Shown: positions 45,113 to 54,085 of the stretch, one piece after another
How the letters are laid out: the number at the start of each line of letters is the position of its first letter
How positions within the stretch are numbered: position 1 is the stretch's first letter
Assembly: GCA_946547305.1 (NCBI GenBank)
Contig: CAMNOX010000002.1
Location: forward strand, 1-64,000
From: an uncultured Cytophagales bacterium
GTDB taxonomy: Bacteria > Bacteroidota > Bacteroidia > Cytophagales > Amoebophilaceae
DNA length: 64,000 bases
Reading direction: 5' to 3'
Notes under the pieces: generated by a model
What the model saw: the letters and a program-made list of their open reading frames with translations, nothing else
Told to the model about the DNA's origin: nothing
Database searches by the model: none
Translations under genes and position numbers: made by a program

Positions 45113-47008
45113 TTAGATATTTATTCCAAATGTTTCTTCATATGCATAATTTATATACTCGTCTATATGGGTGTTGTTGATTTTACTTACACATATTGAA
45201 GTACAGTTTTTAAACATATCGGTAACATTTGTATCTTCGTTGGCGTAAAAACCAGAGATATTTAGATTCTTTAGGCTTTTACAATTGTAGAACATATTTT
45301 TTAGATTTTTTAATAGTAGTGGATTGGTTTTAAAACTTTCTAAATTAACATTTTTTAAATATTCACAACCGTAAAACATATTGCTCATGTCAGTGGCATT
45401 ATTTGTATTGAAGGTATGTAAATCTAATGATTCCAGTTTTTTACACCCAAAGAACATTGCGCTCATGTTTGTTATTTTCCTAGTTTTAAAATTAGAAAAA
45501 TTTATATTCTTAATTCTTTCGCACCCATTAAACATCCCAGACATATTGCTAACATTTCTGCAATCTAGATTAGATAGATCTAATTCTTCAAGGTTGCAGC
45601 AATGATAGAACATATATGATGTAGTCACTGATTCCTTTAGATTTAGATTTGATAAATTTAGATACACCAGATTTTTACATTCGTAGAACATGTAGCTGGT
45701 ATCAGTTAATGCACCACTTTTTATAATAATTATTTCTTCGTTTTTTGATTGATCAAAGATTCCACTTTTCCCTATAACTTCAGCATTATCACAGTACATT
45801 ATGTAATATTTCTCATTTGTATTTTCATTATTCTTTACTGCTGTAAGTAGATAGTTTTTATTTCTGATATTTTCTATACATGTGGCAATATTGGAGTTAT
45901 CTTTTTTTATATCGTCATATGTTTTTCTATCAATTTCGTAGAACGTTGTTTTGCCGACAAACTCATTGCATATTTTACCTAATGAATCATTGTTATATTT
46001 TATTTTTTTGTGATTCGTAACATTCTTTATTTCAATATCTTTTTCGTTTATTAATATTTGAATTTTCTTATCTACTTTTATATTTTTAACTGTATTTTCT
46101 TTTTTTATATTAATTTTTTTCGCTTTTTCTTTTTCCCTTTGTTCTTCTTCGCCTTTCTTTTTTTTTGCATCTGCTTCTTTTCTGTTTTTAAGTTCTTCTA
46201 ATATCTTTCTATTAGCTTCTCTAAATTTTTTTTTTCTTTCCTCTTCTACTTCTTTCTTCTTTTTGTCTTCTTCTATTTTTTTTCTTCTCGCGTCGTTTAG
46301 TCTCTTTTTAAGCTTTTCTTCTTCTAATCTTTTTTTTCTTTCGTTTTCTTCTTTTATTTTCCTATCTTCTTCTAATTTCCTTTTATTCTCTTCTTCTAAT
46401 CTTTTTTCCCTTTCGTTTTCTTCTTTTATTTTCCTATCTTCTTCTAATTTCCTTTTATTCTCTTCTTCTAATTTTGTATCTTTATGTGTAAACTCTTCAT
46501 TTGTTTCATTCTTATTATCCTCAGCCTTTGTATTTTTAACAGTAAATTCTTCCTGTGTATCAATTTTTTTACATTTTTCTACAATTTCTTTCTCGTCAAT
46601 TTCGTTAGTAATTGTATCATTAGCATTATATTGATCAAGATCATACATACCAATATCTACACTTTCTACATGTTTCCTTGTACGATTTCGATGTTTAATT
46701 GATATTTTGCTATCTATTCGACTTTTCATATCATTTACATCAATAGTTGGAACATCAAATTCACAATTAGCCTCTTCATCGTTTACTACGCAATCATTAT
46801 CACATGGCTTCATATTATATTCACCTGTAACACCACTGAGTCGGTTAGTTTTTTTTATATTTACTTTTAAGTACTTATTCGTGTCTCTGTTTTTATTAGA
46901 GCAACTATCACAACAATCACAAGCACCATATATAGTTGTAGTATCAAGAAAATATATACTACACCCTAGTATAATACTCCATTTGTGTAACATGGTACAG
47001 TGGATCAT
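45113..47008 (-). CDS. Secreted BspA-like repeat protein with Cys tag and Lys/Glu coiled coil
   Basis: 631 residues. A signal peptide (WSIILGCSIYFLDTTTIYG) is followed by ACDCCDSCSNKN. A polar region leads to a long charged helix (about 185-320) built of a 72-bp repeat, with RKLEEDRKIKEENE occurring twice. The pre-repeat module (KNYLLTAVKNNENTNEKYYIMYC) and about six BspA-type repeats follow (NTNNATDMSNMFYGCEYLK type). The coiled coil would hold the repeat domain away from the membrane or make dimers. Met6 is an alternative start. The 26-bp palindrome lies 22 bases before the start. Confidence 0.85.
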   Translation of the reverse strand: MIHCTMLHKWSIILGCSIYFLDTTTIYGACDCCDSCSNKNRDTNKYLKVNIKKTNRLSGVTGEYNMKPCDNDCVVNDEEANCEFDVPTIDVNDMKSRIDSKISIKHRNRTRKHVESVDIGMYDLDQYNANDTITNEIDEKEIVEKCKKIDTQEEFTVKNTKAEDNKNETNEEFTHKDTKLEEENKRKLEEDRKIKEENEREKRLEEENKRKLEEDRKIKEENERKKRLEEEKLKKRLNDARRKKIEEDKKKKEVEEERKKKFREANRKILEELKNRKEADAKKKKGEEEQREKEKAKKINIKKENTVKNIKVDKKIQILINEKDIEIKNVTNHKKIKYNNDSLGKICNEFVGKTTFYEIDRKTYDDIKKDNSNIATCIENIRNKNYLLTAVKNNENTNEKYYIMYCDNAEVIGKSGIFDQSKNEEIIIIKSGALTDTSYMFYECKNLVYLNLSNLNLKESVTTSYMFYHCCNLEELDLSNLDCRNVSNMSGMFNGCERIKNINFSNFKTRKITNMSAMFFGCKKLESLDLHTFNTNNATDMSNMFYGCEYLKNVNLESFKTNPLLLKNLKNMFYNCKSLKNLNISGFYANEDTNVTDMFKNCTSICVSKINNTHIDEYINYAYEETFGINI

Positions 47009-47030
47009 AATTTAATATACAATAAAAAAT

Positions 47031-47056
47031 ATTAATAGTAAAATTTTACTATTAAT
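47031..47056. promoter_or_regulatory. 26-bp perfect AT palindrome before Cys-tagged gene
   Basis: Arms ATTAATAGTAAAA / TTTTACTATTAAT with no spacer, 22 bases upstream of the start at 47008. The central 18 bases equal the palindrome at 39195-39212. It is a candidate operator for shared control of the secreted proteins. Confidence 0.65.
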
Positions 47057-47125
47057 TAATTTTTACGTTTTTTTTTTTTTAATTCTTATTTAACTAAAAA
47101 CAGACTATAAGATACTATGAAAAAA

Positions 47126-47320
47126 TTAGATATTTAAACTTTTACGTATTGCTTTTGTTGTTCCATTACTTACAACAGTTTTTTTATTCAACTTACGTTT
47201 TCTCGCATTACTCTTTTTATCTAACATGTGGTTCTTTCCACACATTTTACGCATAATTTTACCACTTCCTGTAATTTTTATACACTTGCTAAGTTTTGAA
47301 CTTGTTTTACCTTTGTACAT
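47126..47320 (-). CDS. rpmI: 50S ribosomal protein L35
   Basis: 64 residues, the usual size; a basic protein of the large subunit. Signature: KCIKITGSGKIMRKMCGKNHML and KKSNARKRKLNKK. It normally sits between infC and rplT, neither of which is here. It is the last gene of a short minus-strand unit (rnhA, unknown membrane protein, rpmI), starting one base after the stop of the preceding gene. Confidence 0.95.
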   Translation of the reverse strand: MYKGKTSSKLSKCIKITGSGKIMRKMCGKNHMLDKKSNARKRKLNKKTVVSNGTTKAIRKSLNI

Positions 47321-47321
47321 A

Positions 47322-48113
47322 TTATTTTTTCTTTACTTTATTAACATTTACACTCCTTCCCTTCTGTTTGACATCGTTACTGGTAGGTTTATTCTGTAAT
47401 GCAGAATTTTCCTCAGCTTTCTTCATTTCGTCTTTTATTTTAGCATTTTCTTTTTTAAGATCATCGTACTTCTTCTTTATGGTATTCTCAATGTCGTTAT
47501 ACTTAAGTAGATTTTTTTCTATTCTAATCTTATCATTACTAGAAATCTGCTTATTGTGTATGCTTGACAATATCTTTATATTCTCGTCAATCAAACTCTT
47601 TATATACCTAATATCAGCATTAACTTTATCATTAAACTCTTTTATCTTTTTATCTTCATCATTTGTTCTACTACTGTTGCCTTGGTTATTGGCATCATTT
47701 GGTTTATTCGTATCACTGACTTTTTTGTTCTTTGCTTCAATTATTAATTTGCCAAACAGGAATTCATTCTCTTTTAGGCTTTTAGTCTTACTAATTAAAT
47801 CAACTATAATCTTTCTATCCTCTGCGACCATCAGTTTTTTATAAGAAAATAGTAAAAAAAATACTGATGTTAGACTCAGTAAGATGATAAACAATTTTTT
47901 ATTCTTTTTAATTGCACTCTCGTAGAATATAAAAAAAACTAACCCTATAATAAAAGAAGTCAACCCTATTAGGAAAAAATCCAATTTACTAGATCCAATA
48001 TATTGAAAAGTAAGTACACTGACCAAAATCAAAGTAAACGAGAATGAAACCTTAAAAAGCCAAACTAAACTCATAATATATATGTAATAAAAAAATTGAT
48101 AAAAAAAAATCAA
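47322..48113 (-). CDS. Membrane protein with cytoplasmic coiled coil
   Basis: 263 residues, family not recognised. Four hydrophobic helices lie within residues 1-110 (SLVWLFKVSFSFTLILVSVL, FFLIGLTSFIIGLVFFIFY, LFIILLSLTSVFFLLFSY). After them comes a Lys/Glu/Asn-rich helical region of about 150 residues with a coiled coil near IENTIKKKYDDLKKENAKIK, ending basic (GRSVNVNKVKKK). Its start overlaps the end of rnhA by four bases. No function can be assigned. Confidence 0.75.
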   Translation of the reverse strand: MIFFYQFFYYIYIMSLVWLFKVSFSFTLILVSVLTFQYIGSSKLDFFLIGLTSFIIGLVFFIFYESAIKKNKKLFIILLSLTSVFFLLFSYKKLMVAEDRKIIVDLISKTKSLKENEFLFGKLIIEAKNKKVSDTNKPNDANNQGNSSRTNDEDKKIKEFNDKVNADIRYIKSLIDENIKILSSIHNKQISSNDKIRIEKNLLKYNDIENTIKKKYDDLKKENAKIKDEMKKAEENSALQNKPTSNDVKQKGRSVNVNKVKKK

Positions 48114-48583
48114 CTACTATATCCAATGTCTTCTTTTAAAATTTTATTATTAATTGAAGAGGATGCCATTTTATCACATTCCTCATTATAGGTTACTCCT
48201 TTATGACCTTTAACCCAGAAATATTTTATATTTAATCCTTTAGCAATATTGATATAGCTATTCCATAAGTCCGTATTCTTTACTTTCTTAAAATTGTTAT
48301 TTAGCCAATTACCAATCCAATTTTTATTAAATGTATCTGTTACGTATTTAGAATCAGAAAAGATATTACATTCAAAAGAAGTGTACGTTAGTTTTATGTA
48401 TTTCAAGGCTTCTATTATTGCCATAAGCTCCATTCGGTTATTAGTGGTTTTTATAAACCCCTCTGAATATTTATATAAGATCTTATCATTATCTAGAATA
48501 ATATAAGAATATGCCCCAGGCCCTGGGTTACCTTTACATGCTCCATCTGTAAAAACATTGAATCTTTTTATAATTTCTGTCAT
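48110..48583 (-). CDS. rnhA: Ribonuclease HI
   Basis: 157 residues, a normal length. It cleaves RNA in RNA-DNA hybrids. The catalytic carboxylates are in place: Asp in VFTDGACKGNPGPGAY, Glu in TNNRMELMAIIEAL, Asp in NIFSDSKYV, and the late acidic residue in NEECDKMASS, after VKGHKGVTYN. It heads the short minus-strand unit and is divergent from the tape-measure gene, 60 bp apart. Confidence 0.96.
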   Translation of the reverse strand: MTEIIKRFNVFTDGACKGNPGPGAYSYIILDNDKILYKYSEGFIKTTNNRMELMAIIEALKYIKLTYTSFECNIFSDSKYVTDTFNKNWIGNWLNNNFKKVKNTDLWNSYINIAKGLNIKYFWVKGHKGVTYNEECDKMASSSINNKILKEDIGYSS

Positions 48584-48643
48584 TGTATATTATTGTTATA
48601 AATATAATTATTTTCTGTAGATTTAATGTAGATAATTTGGTTG

Positions 48644-51600
48644 ATGGATGTCCTTATAAAGAAATTAAATCTGGTTTTTACGGTAAAGAAATGCGTTTAT
48701 GAAAAGAAAAAAGGGCTAATAACGGATTTAATAAATAATGTATCTCACATTGAAATTAATAAAATTCTTAACGATGTGATTTCAAATTTAATTTTAAAGG
48801 AATATCCCAATGTTGGGTTATTAGACATTGCAGCCCCTATTATTATTTCACTAGATGATGTTTTATTGGGGGCAGGAATATTAAGTTCATGTAAAAATTT
48901 TAATGAAAAACTAGTCAATAATATATATATAGTTATACTACAAAAGTTACAAGAGGATTTATACCAACAGAATAATAGTAGTTATACTGGCTGCGGCGGA
49001 AATGATGGAATATTGAATCTTATAAGGAATATTAGTGATAATTTTGATGTAGATTTTATTTTGAGAAGGATAGATAAGAGAAAAATATACGATACGTTAT
49101 TTGTAGATAAGAATTCTATAAGTAATTTTTTCTTTAATTTGGAAAATCCAATGGCCGTAGATTTTATATTGCATAATATTTCAGATTTTCAAAAAAAAGA
49201 GATTACAAATGAATTATTCGGAGATCAAGCAAAAAGATTATTCTCAATGTTGGATGTCTTGTATCAATTAAAAGACACAATTGGTTTAGGGAATGTAAAT
49301 GAAAAACAATTTAAGGTGTTATTCTATAAAGAATTATTTAATCATTATACGCCCAAAGAATTTGAATTTAATGATTTTGCTAATAGATTCGTGCGTAAAC
49401 TATTAGGTTTATCTAATTGTGATATAAAGAATATTGAAGTGAATACAAAAGATAAAAAAATTTTTCAGTTAATAGAAAATCGTTCGGAAGGAGCATTTTT
49501 TTATAAACTAGTTATTGATATTATAAATAATGATTATTTAAGTGATGAATATAATGATAAAAATTATAATAATATTACTGGTATAACTAATAATCAAATT
49601 TACACTAAAAATACTACTAGCTTAATCAGTAATCCAAAATGCACTACTAATACGACTAACTTAATTAATAATCAAATTTATAAAAACACTACTAAGTTAA
49701 TTAATAATCAAAATTATAAAACTAATACTATTAGCTTAACTACTAATAACCCAATCTATGTTAAAAATACTAATAACCCAATTTATGTTAAAAATACTAA
49801 TAACCTAATCAGTAATACGACTTATAATCCTAATACTACTGACATAACTAATAACCCAATTTATGTTAAAAATACTACTGAATTAATTAATAATCAAAAT
49901 TATAAAACTAATACTACTGACATAAATAATAGCCACGATTATAACAATAATACTACAAAATTAACAGTTAATCCAATCTATAATACTAATACTACTGATC
50001 TAAATGATAACACAACTTATAATAGTAACACCACTAACTTGACTGTTATTCCAAATTATACTAACGTTATAAATAATGTAGATATTAATCAGAGTTGCAA
50101 TACTAACGTTAGTACTGATGTTAATAGATTGACTTCTAGGCCAGCTTCAAATACGAATATTATTAATATAGATAATAACAAAAATCATACTACAAATATT
50201 ACTAACTTAGCCTCTAATCTAACTTACAATAGTCACACAGATAACATAACTATTGACCAAAATTATGCTACAAATAACAATAATTTAACATCTAATCCGA
50301 CTTACAATGCTTATAGCATTAAATTAACTAATAATCCAACATACATTAAAAATACTACTAAACTAACTTCTAATCCAATTTACAATAGTAATATAATTAA
50401 TAAAACAACACATAATCAAGTTTATAATACTAATGCTATCAATATAGATAATAGTCAAGATTATACTGTAAATACTAATAATTTAACAATTAACCCAATC
50501 TATGAGTCTAATTCTATTAATATAACTAACAATCAAGCCTATACTGCAGGTACAACTAATCTAACTAAAAATCAAACATATGAGCCTAATGTTACCAACA
50601 TAACTATCAACCAAGATTATCGGGTTAATTCTACCAATTTAACTAATAATCAAACATATAATGCTAACACTACTAATTTAAATAATAATCCAGTATATGA
50701 ATCTACTACGCATAATCTGACTAACAACAAGGATTATATTACAAATACTAATAGTCTAATCAGTAATTTAACTTATAATACTAACGTTACAAACTTAGAC
50801 AATAATCTAACATATAATACTAATACTACTATCCTAACTAGCAATCCAAATTACACTACAGATACAGTAAATCTAATTAATAACTTAACATATGAATCTA
50901 ACACCACTAACTCAACTTCTAACTCAACTTATAGTATTAGTAGCACTAACTTAACCTCTAATCTAAATTATATTAACGTTACTAATAAAACAACCTCATA
51001 TCCAACTTATAATACTAATACTAGTAACATAACTAACAACCTAGATTATACTAAAAATGCTAATAGAATGATTAATCACCAAAATTATAATACTAATGTT
51101 ACAAATATAGATAATAATCAGAAATATACTCTAGACCTAACTACCACGACTAATAATCCAATATATAATGATAAAACTACTAAATTAACAACTAATCTAA
51201 CTTATGAGTCTAATACTTCAAACTTGACTAATAGTCCAATTTACAATACTGATACAGCCACCATAATAAGTAATCCAACTTATAATACTAATACTACTGA
51301 TATAGCTTCTAACCCGATTTACAATAACGATATATCCACATATGATAATAAAGATAGTCGAATTGATGTAAGTGATTATTATACAACAAATTTAGATTTT
51401 GGTGATCTTATTGAGATAAGGAAGTTTAGGATAAAAAATGCTGGAATTATATTTGTTTTGCATGATTTACAAAAATGGTTACTAAAATTAAATTTAGTCG
51501 ACAGTTTTTTTCAGTGGAATGATAAAATATTGGTTAATAATATTATCCATTTTATTCAATTTATAGTCGATAATAAATTTACACATGTTGACTGGGATAT

Positions 51601-52036
51601 TTATTTCAATAAAATATTATATGGGTTAAACTTTGATGATATAGTTTACGATGGATATGTTTTTAGCAAAGATAAGAAAGTTATTAAGACTGAAAAGAAA
51701 AAACTGAGAGATGCTAAAAAGTCAATTATATCAGAGATAATAAATAATTGGGATGATATACAAGTTCTAACAAGGTTTGAAGAATTTAAAAATGGTATTA
51801 ATGTGTCTAATTTTATAGAATATTTTGTTAGAAGAGATGGTTTGATAAAAATATATGCTGTAAACCCTGTAAATATGTTTGAACAACAATATTTTATTTA
51901 TCAATTAGACGTTTCATCCAAAATATATGACAGTGAAATAATATCTATACCATATAAAATTACTCCGATACAAACATTTGACAAGAAATCAATTATTTAT
52001 GTAAAAAACTTTCCTTTTAATTATAAAAATAAATGA
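48644..52036 (+). CDS. Contractile injection system tape-measure protein with 45 Asn/Thr 13-mer repeats
   Basis: About 1130 residues starting at ATG 48644 (a TTG lies directly before). The C-terminal domain matches my memory of the contractile injection system tape-measure family (Afp14/Pvc14 type): KNAGIIFVLHDLQKWLLKLN, a FIQFIVDNK stretch, LNKxLxG-like YFNKILYGLNFDD, IINNWDDIQ, and FVRRDGLIKIY. The N-terminal helical domain (NNVSHIEINKILNDVISNLI, LDIAAPIIISLDDVL) also fits. Between them, residues 316-901 are 45 tandem units of about NNPxYNTNTTNLT. Such proteins set the length of the tube of Afp-like/T6SS-iv injectors. Other family members have no such repeat block that I know of. No signal peptide, as expected. 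Confidence 0.75.
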   Translation: MDVLIKKLNLVFTVKKCVYEKKKGLITDLINNVSHIEINKILNDVISNLILKEYPNVGLLDIAAPIIISLDDVLLGAGILSSCKNFNEKLVNNIYIVILQKLQEDLYQQNNSSYTGCGGNDGILNLIRNISDNFDVDFILRRIDKRKIYDTLFVDKNSISNFFFNLENPMAVDFILHNISDFQKKEITNELFGDQAKRLFSMLDVLYQLKDTIGLGNVNEKQFKVLFYKELFNHYTPKEFEFNDFANRFVRKLLGLSNCDIKNIEVNTKDKKIFQLIENRSEGAFFYKLVIDIINNDYLSDEYNDKNYNNITGITNNQIYTKNTTSLISNPKCTTNTTNLINNQIYKNTTKLINNQNYKTNTISLTTNNPIYVKNTNNPIYVKNTNNLISNTTYNPNTTDITNNPIYVKNTTELINNQNYKTNTTDINNSHDYNNNTTKLTVNPIYNTNTTDLNDNTTYNSNTTNLTVIPNYTNVINNVDINQSCNTNVSTDVNRLTSRPASNTNIINIDNNKNHTTNITNLASNLTYNSHTDNITIDQNYATNNNNLTSNPTYNAYSIKLTNNPTYIKNTTKLTSNPIYNSNIINKTTHNQVYNTNAINIDNSQDYTVNTNNLTINPIYESNSINITNNQAYTAGTTNLTKNQTYEPNVTNITINQDYRVNSTNLTNNQTYNANTTNLNNNPVYESTTHNLTNNKDYITNTNSLISNLTYNTNVTNLDNNLTYNTNTTILTSNPNYTTDTVNLINNLTYESNTTNSTSNSTYSISSTNLTSNLNYINVTNKTTSYPTYNTNTSNITNNLDYTKNANRMINHQNYNTNVTNIDNNQKYTLDLTTTTNNPIYNDKTTKLTTNLTYESNTSNLTNSPIYNTDTATIISNPTYNTNTTDIASNPIYNNDISTYDNKDSRIDVSDYYTTNLDFGDLIEIRKFRIKNAGIIFVLHDLQKWLLKLNLVDSFFQWNDKILVNNIIHFIQFIVDNKFTHVDWDIYFNKILYGLNFDDIVYDGYVFSKDKKVIKTEKKKLRDAKKSIISEIINNWDDIQVLTRFEEFKNGINVSNFIEYFVRRDGLIKIYAVNPVNMFEQQYFIYQLDVSSKIYDSEIISIPYKITPIQTFDKKSIIYVKNFPFNYKNK
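49589..51346 (+). repeat. Degenerate 39-bp tandem repeat, 45 units (13 residues each)
   Basis: Counting by eye gives 45 units, almost all exactly 13 codons; exceptions are units 3 to 5 (12, 14 and 9), unit 14 (17) and unit 21 (14). The consensus is (S/N)-N-P/Q-x-Y-x-x-N-T-T-x-L-T. Position 5 is nearly always Tyr and position 12 Leu or Ile. The frame is never broken, so the array is under selection as protein. DNA copies are diverged, so the array is old rather than freshly expanded. Confidence 0.93.
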
Positions 52037-52066
52037 ATTAAAAATCCTTTTATTAACTTCTGATTA

Positions 52067-53659
52067 ATGCTTACCACATATCTTGAAATTAAGGATATAA
52101 AGAAAATACCAGATTCAAGCGGAGTATATGTCTTTTACAATATAGACAAAGAGATAATATACATAGGTAAGGCCAAAAATTTGAATTCAAGAGTGAGTTC
52201 ATACTTTGAAAAAAATAATAAAACAATAAAAACACATAATTTAGCAATGAATGTTAAATACATAAATTTTACAATAGTTAGAAATGAACATGAGGCTTTC
52301 TTATTAGAGAATAACTTAATAAAAAAATTTAAACCTAGGTATAATATTTTGCTCAAGGATAATAAAACATACCCATACCTTGTTATAACAAGCGAAATAG
52401 CTCCACGATTAGTTCCAACTGAGAATATTGGTAATGACTATAAATATGTTTTTGGGCCATTCTCGAATAGAAGCTTTATGAATGATTTATATAGCTTTAT
52501 TATTAAAATATGTAAAATTAGAACATGCAAAAGAGATTTAGATGAGGATAAAATTAAAAATAATAAATATAAAGTTTGCCTTGAGTATCATCTTGGTAAT
52601 TGTTGCGGAATATGTCAAGATTATGTAAGTTTAGTGGAATATAATAATAGAGTAAATAGTGCAATAAATATTCTTAAAGGAAATTTTAAGGAAATAAAAA
52701 CAGCATTAAAGAAAAAAATGGCTGATTATTCCAAAAATGAGCAATATAAAGCAGCTCAGAGATGCAAAAACGATTTAGACGAAATAATGTCTTATGAAAG
52801 CAAATCAGTAATTTCTAATCCAAAATTAAAGGATTTAGATGTGTTTTACGTTGAAAAAGATGGAGAAGATATATATTGTACATATTTTATAATAAAATGT
52901 GGGTTGGTAGTTTTTACAAAGAATGATGTTTTTTTTAATATTGATGAGGTGAACGTCTTTAAATTATATCGTGATGAATATCTTAGTACCTCTAAAAATG
53001 TAATATCAAATGTTAAGTTTACGTACAATAATATTAGTTCAAAAATACCACTAGTAGGTGATAAAAAGAAATTAATAGATATTTGCAAGAGAAATATTGA
53101 TTTTCTTAGGAGTGAAATAAGGGTAAAAAAGACATTGGAATTCGACAAAAAGGAAATACTTGTCGAATTGAAAAATAAATTAAGATTAAAAAATACTCCA
53201 TTTCATATCGAATGCTTCGATAATTCTAATTTACAAGGGACATATCCTGTGTCATCATGTGTGGTTTTTAAAGAAGGAGAGCCAAGTAAAGAGGATTACA
53301 GAAAATTTAATATAAAAACCGTTGTTGGACAAGACGATTTTAAAACTATGGAAGAGGTAATATACCGGCGATATAAAAGTATAGATACCTTACCAGATTT
53401 GATTATTATAGACGGCGGGAAGGGGCAGTTAAATTCGGCTGTAAAAATTTTAAAAAAATTAAAAATCTTTGATAAAGTCGATATCATCTCCATAGCTAAA
53501 GAATTTGAAGAAATATATATGTACAACTCAAATAAAACTGTAGTATTTGATAACGACTCAAAAGTTTTACATCTATTACAATACATCCGTGACGAGGCTC
53601 ATAGATTTGCTATAACTTTCCATCGCAAAAAAAGATTGGATAATTTTGTAAATAATTAA
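52067..53659 (+). CDS. uvrC: UvrABC system protein C, lacking the C-terminal HhH domain
   Basis: 530 residues; typical UvrC has about 600. The GIY-YIG nuclease domain opens it (GVYVFYNIDKEIIYIGKAKNL), then a Cys-rich stretch (CLEYHLGNCCGICQDYV), the UVR motif (YKAAQRCKNDLDEI), and the RNase H-like endonuclease domain (IECFDNSNLQGTYPVSSCVVF, LIIIDGGKGQLNSA, RDEAHRFAITFHRKKR). The protein stops 13 residues later, so the tandem helix-hairpin-helix domain that helps the 5' incision is missing. Both incision domains look intact. It is 30 bp after the tape-measure gene. Confidence 0.95.
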   Translation: MLTTYLEIKDIKKIPDSSGVYVFYNIDKEIIYIGKAKNLNSRVSSYFEKNNKTIKTHNLAMNVKYINFTIVRNEHEAFLLENNLIKKFKPRYNILLKDNKTYPYLVITSEIAPRLVPTENIGNDYKYVFGPFSNRSFMNDLYSFIIKICKIRTCKRDLDEDKIKNNKYKVCLEYHLGNCCGICQDYVSLVEYNNRVNSAINILKGNFKEIKTALKKKMADYSKNEQYKAAQRCKNDLDEIMSYESKSVISNPKLKDLDVFYVEKDGEDIYCTYFIIKCGLVVFTKNDVFFNIDEVNVFKLYRDEYLSTSKNVISNVKFTYNNISSKIPLVGDKKKLIDICKRNIDFLRSEIRVKKTLEFDKKEILVELKNKLRLKNTPFHIECFDNSNLQGTYPVSSCVVFKEGEPSKEDYRKFNIKTVVGQDDFKTMEEVIYRRYKSIDTLPDLIIIDGGKGQLNSAVKILKKLKIFDKVDIISIAKEFEEIYMYNSNKTVVFDNDSKVLHLLQYIRDEAHRFAITFHRKKRLDNFVNN

Positions 53660-53669
53660 AATAAACTTG

Positions 53670-54079
53670 TGGAGTTGGAGGGAATTGAACCCTCGTCCAA
53701 TATACAAATAATGCAAGTTCTACATGTTTATTATTATTTTTCTTAAGTGTGACAGATATAATAAAAACTTGTTCACACAGCAGATATATACGTTAGCAAA
53801 CCATATTAAATATCGTTATATGGAATGACTGTTTTCCCAATAACATTTTATATTTTTAAACAGCAAATCAATATAAAATATTGGTTAATTAAGCAACCAT
53901 TCTTAGAAGTGAATTTCCGTTAATGAAATTCATAAGACCTGCTAAGAATTTATTTTTCTTAGGATCACTTCCGCCTGCAATTATTTCATTGCCATTTATT
54001 TGTACTATCTTTTTAAAAGTAAGATAAAACTTACATGCACCTTTACATGATTCATAACTGTCAAAATCATGTCAACCCC
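53670..54079 (-). ncRNA. ssrA: Transfer-messenger RNA
   Basis: The 5' end GGGGTTGACATGATTTTGACA and the 3' end with TTCAATTCCCTCCAACTCCA form a tRNA-like domain: acceptor GGGGUUG pairs with CAACUCC, T-arm GAGGG-TTCAATT-CCCTC, discriminator A. tmRNA rescues stalled ribosomes. The most likely tag frame runs from GGC at 53993 to TAA at 53889, 34 residues, starting GNEIIAGG and ending NSLLRMVA. That is much longer than the usual 8-12 residues, and it lacks the ALAA end. CCA is not encoded. Convergent with uvrC. Confidence 0.92.
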
Positions 54080-54085
54080 AAATTA

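Noticed and set aside
49589-51346. 39-bp repeats as a non-coding minisatellite
   Set aside because: The period is a multiple of three, no stop interrupts 586 codons, Tyr and Leu positions are kept while DNA diverges, and both flanks are coding domains of the same protein.
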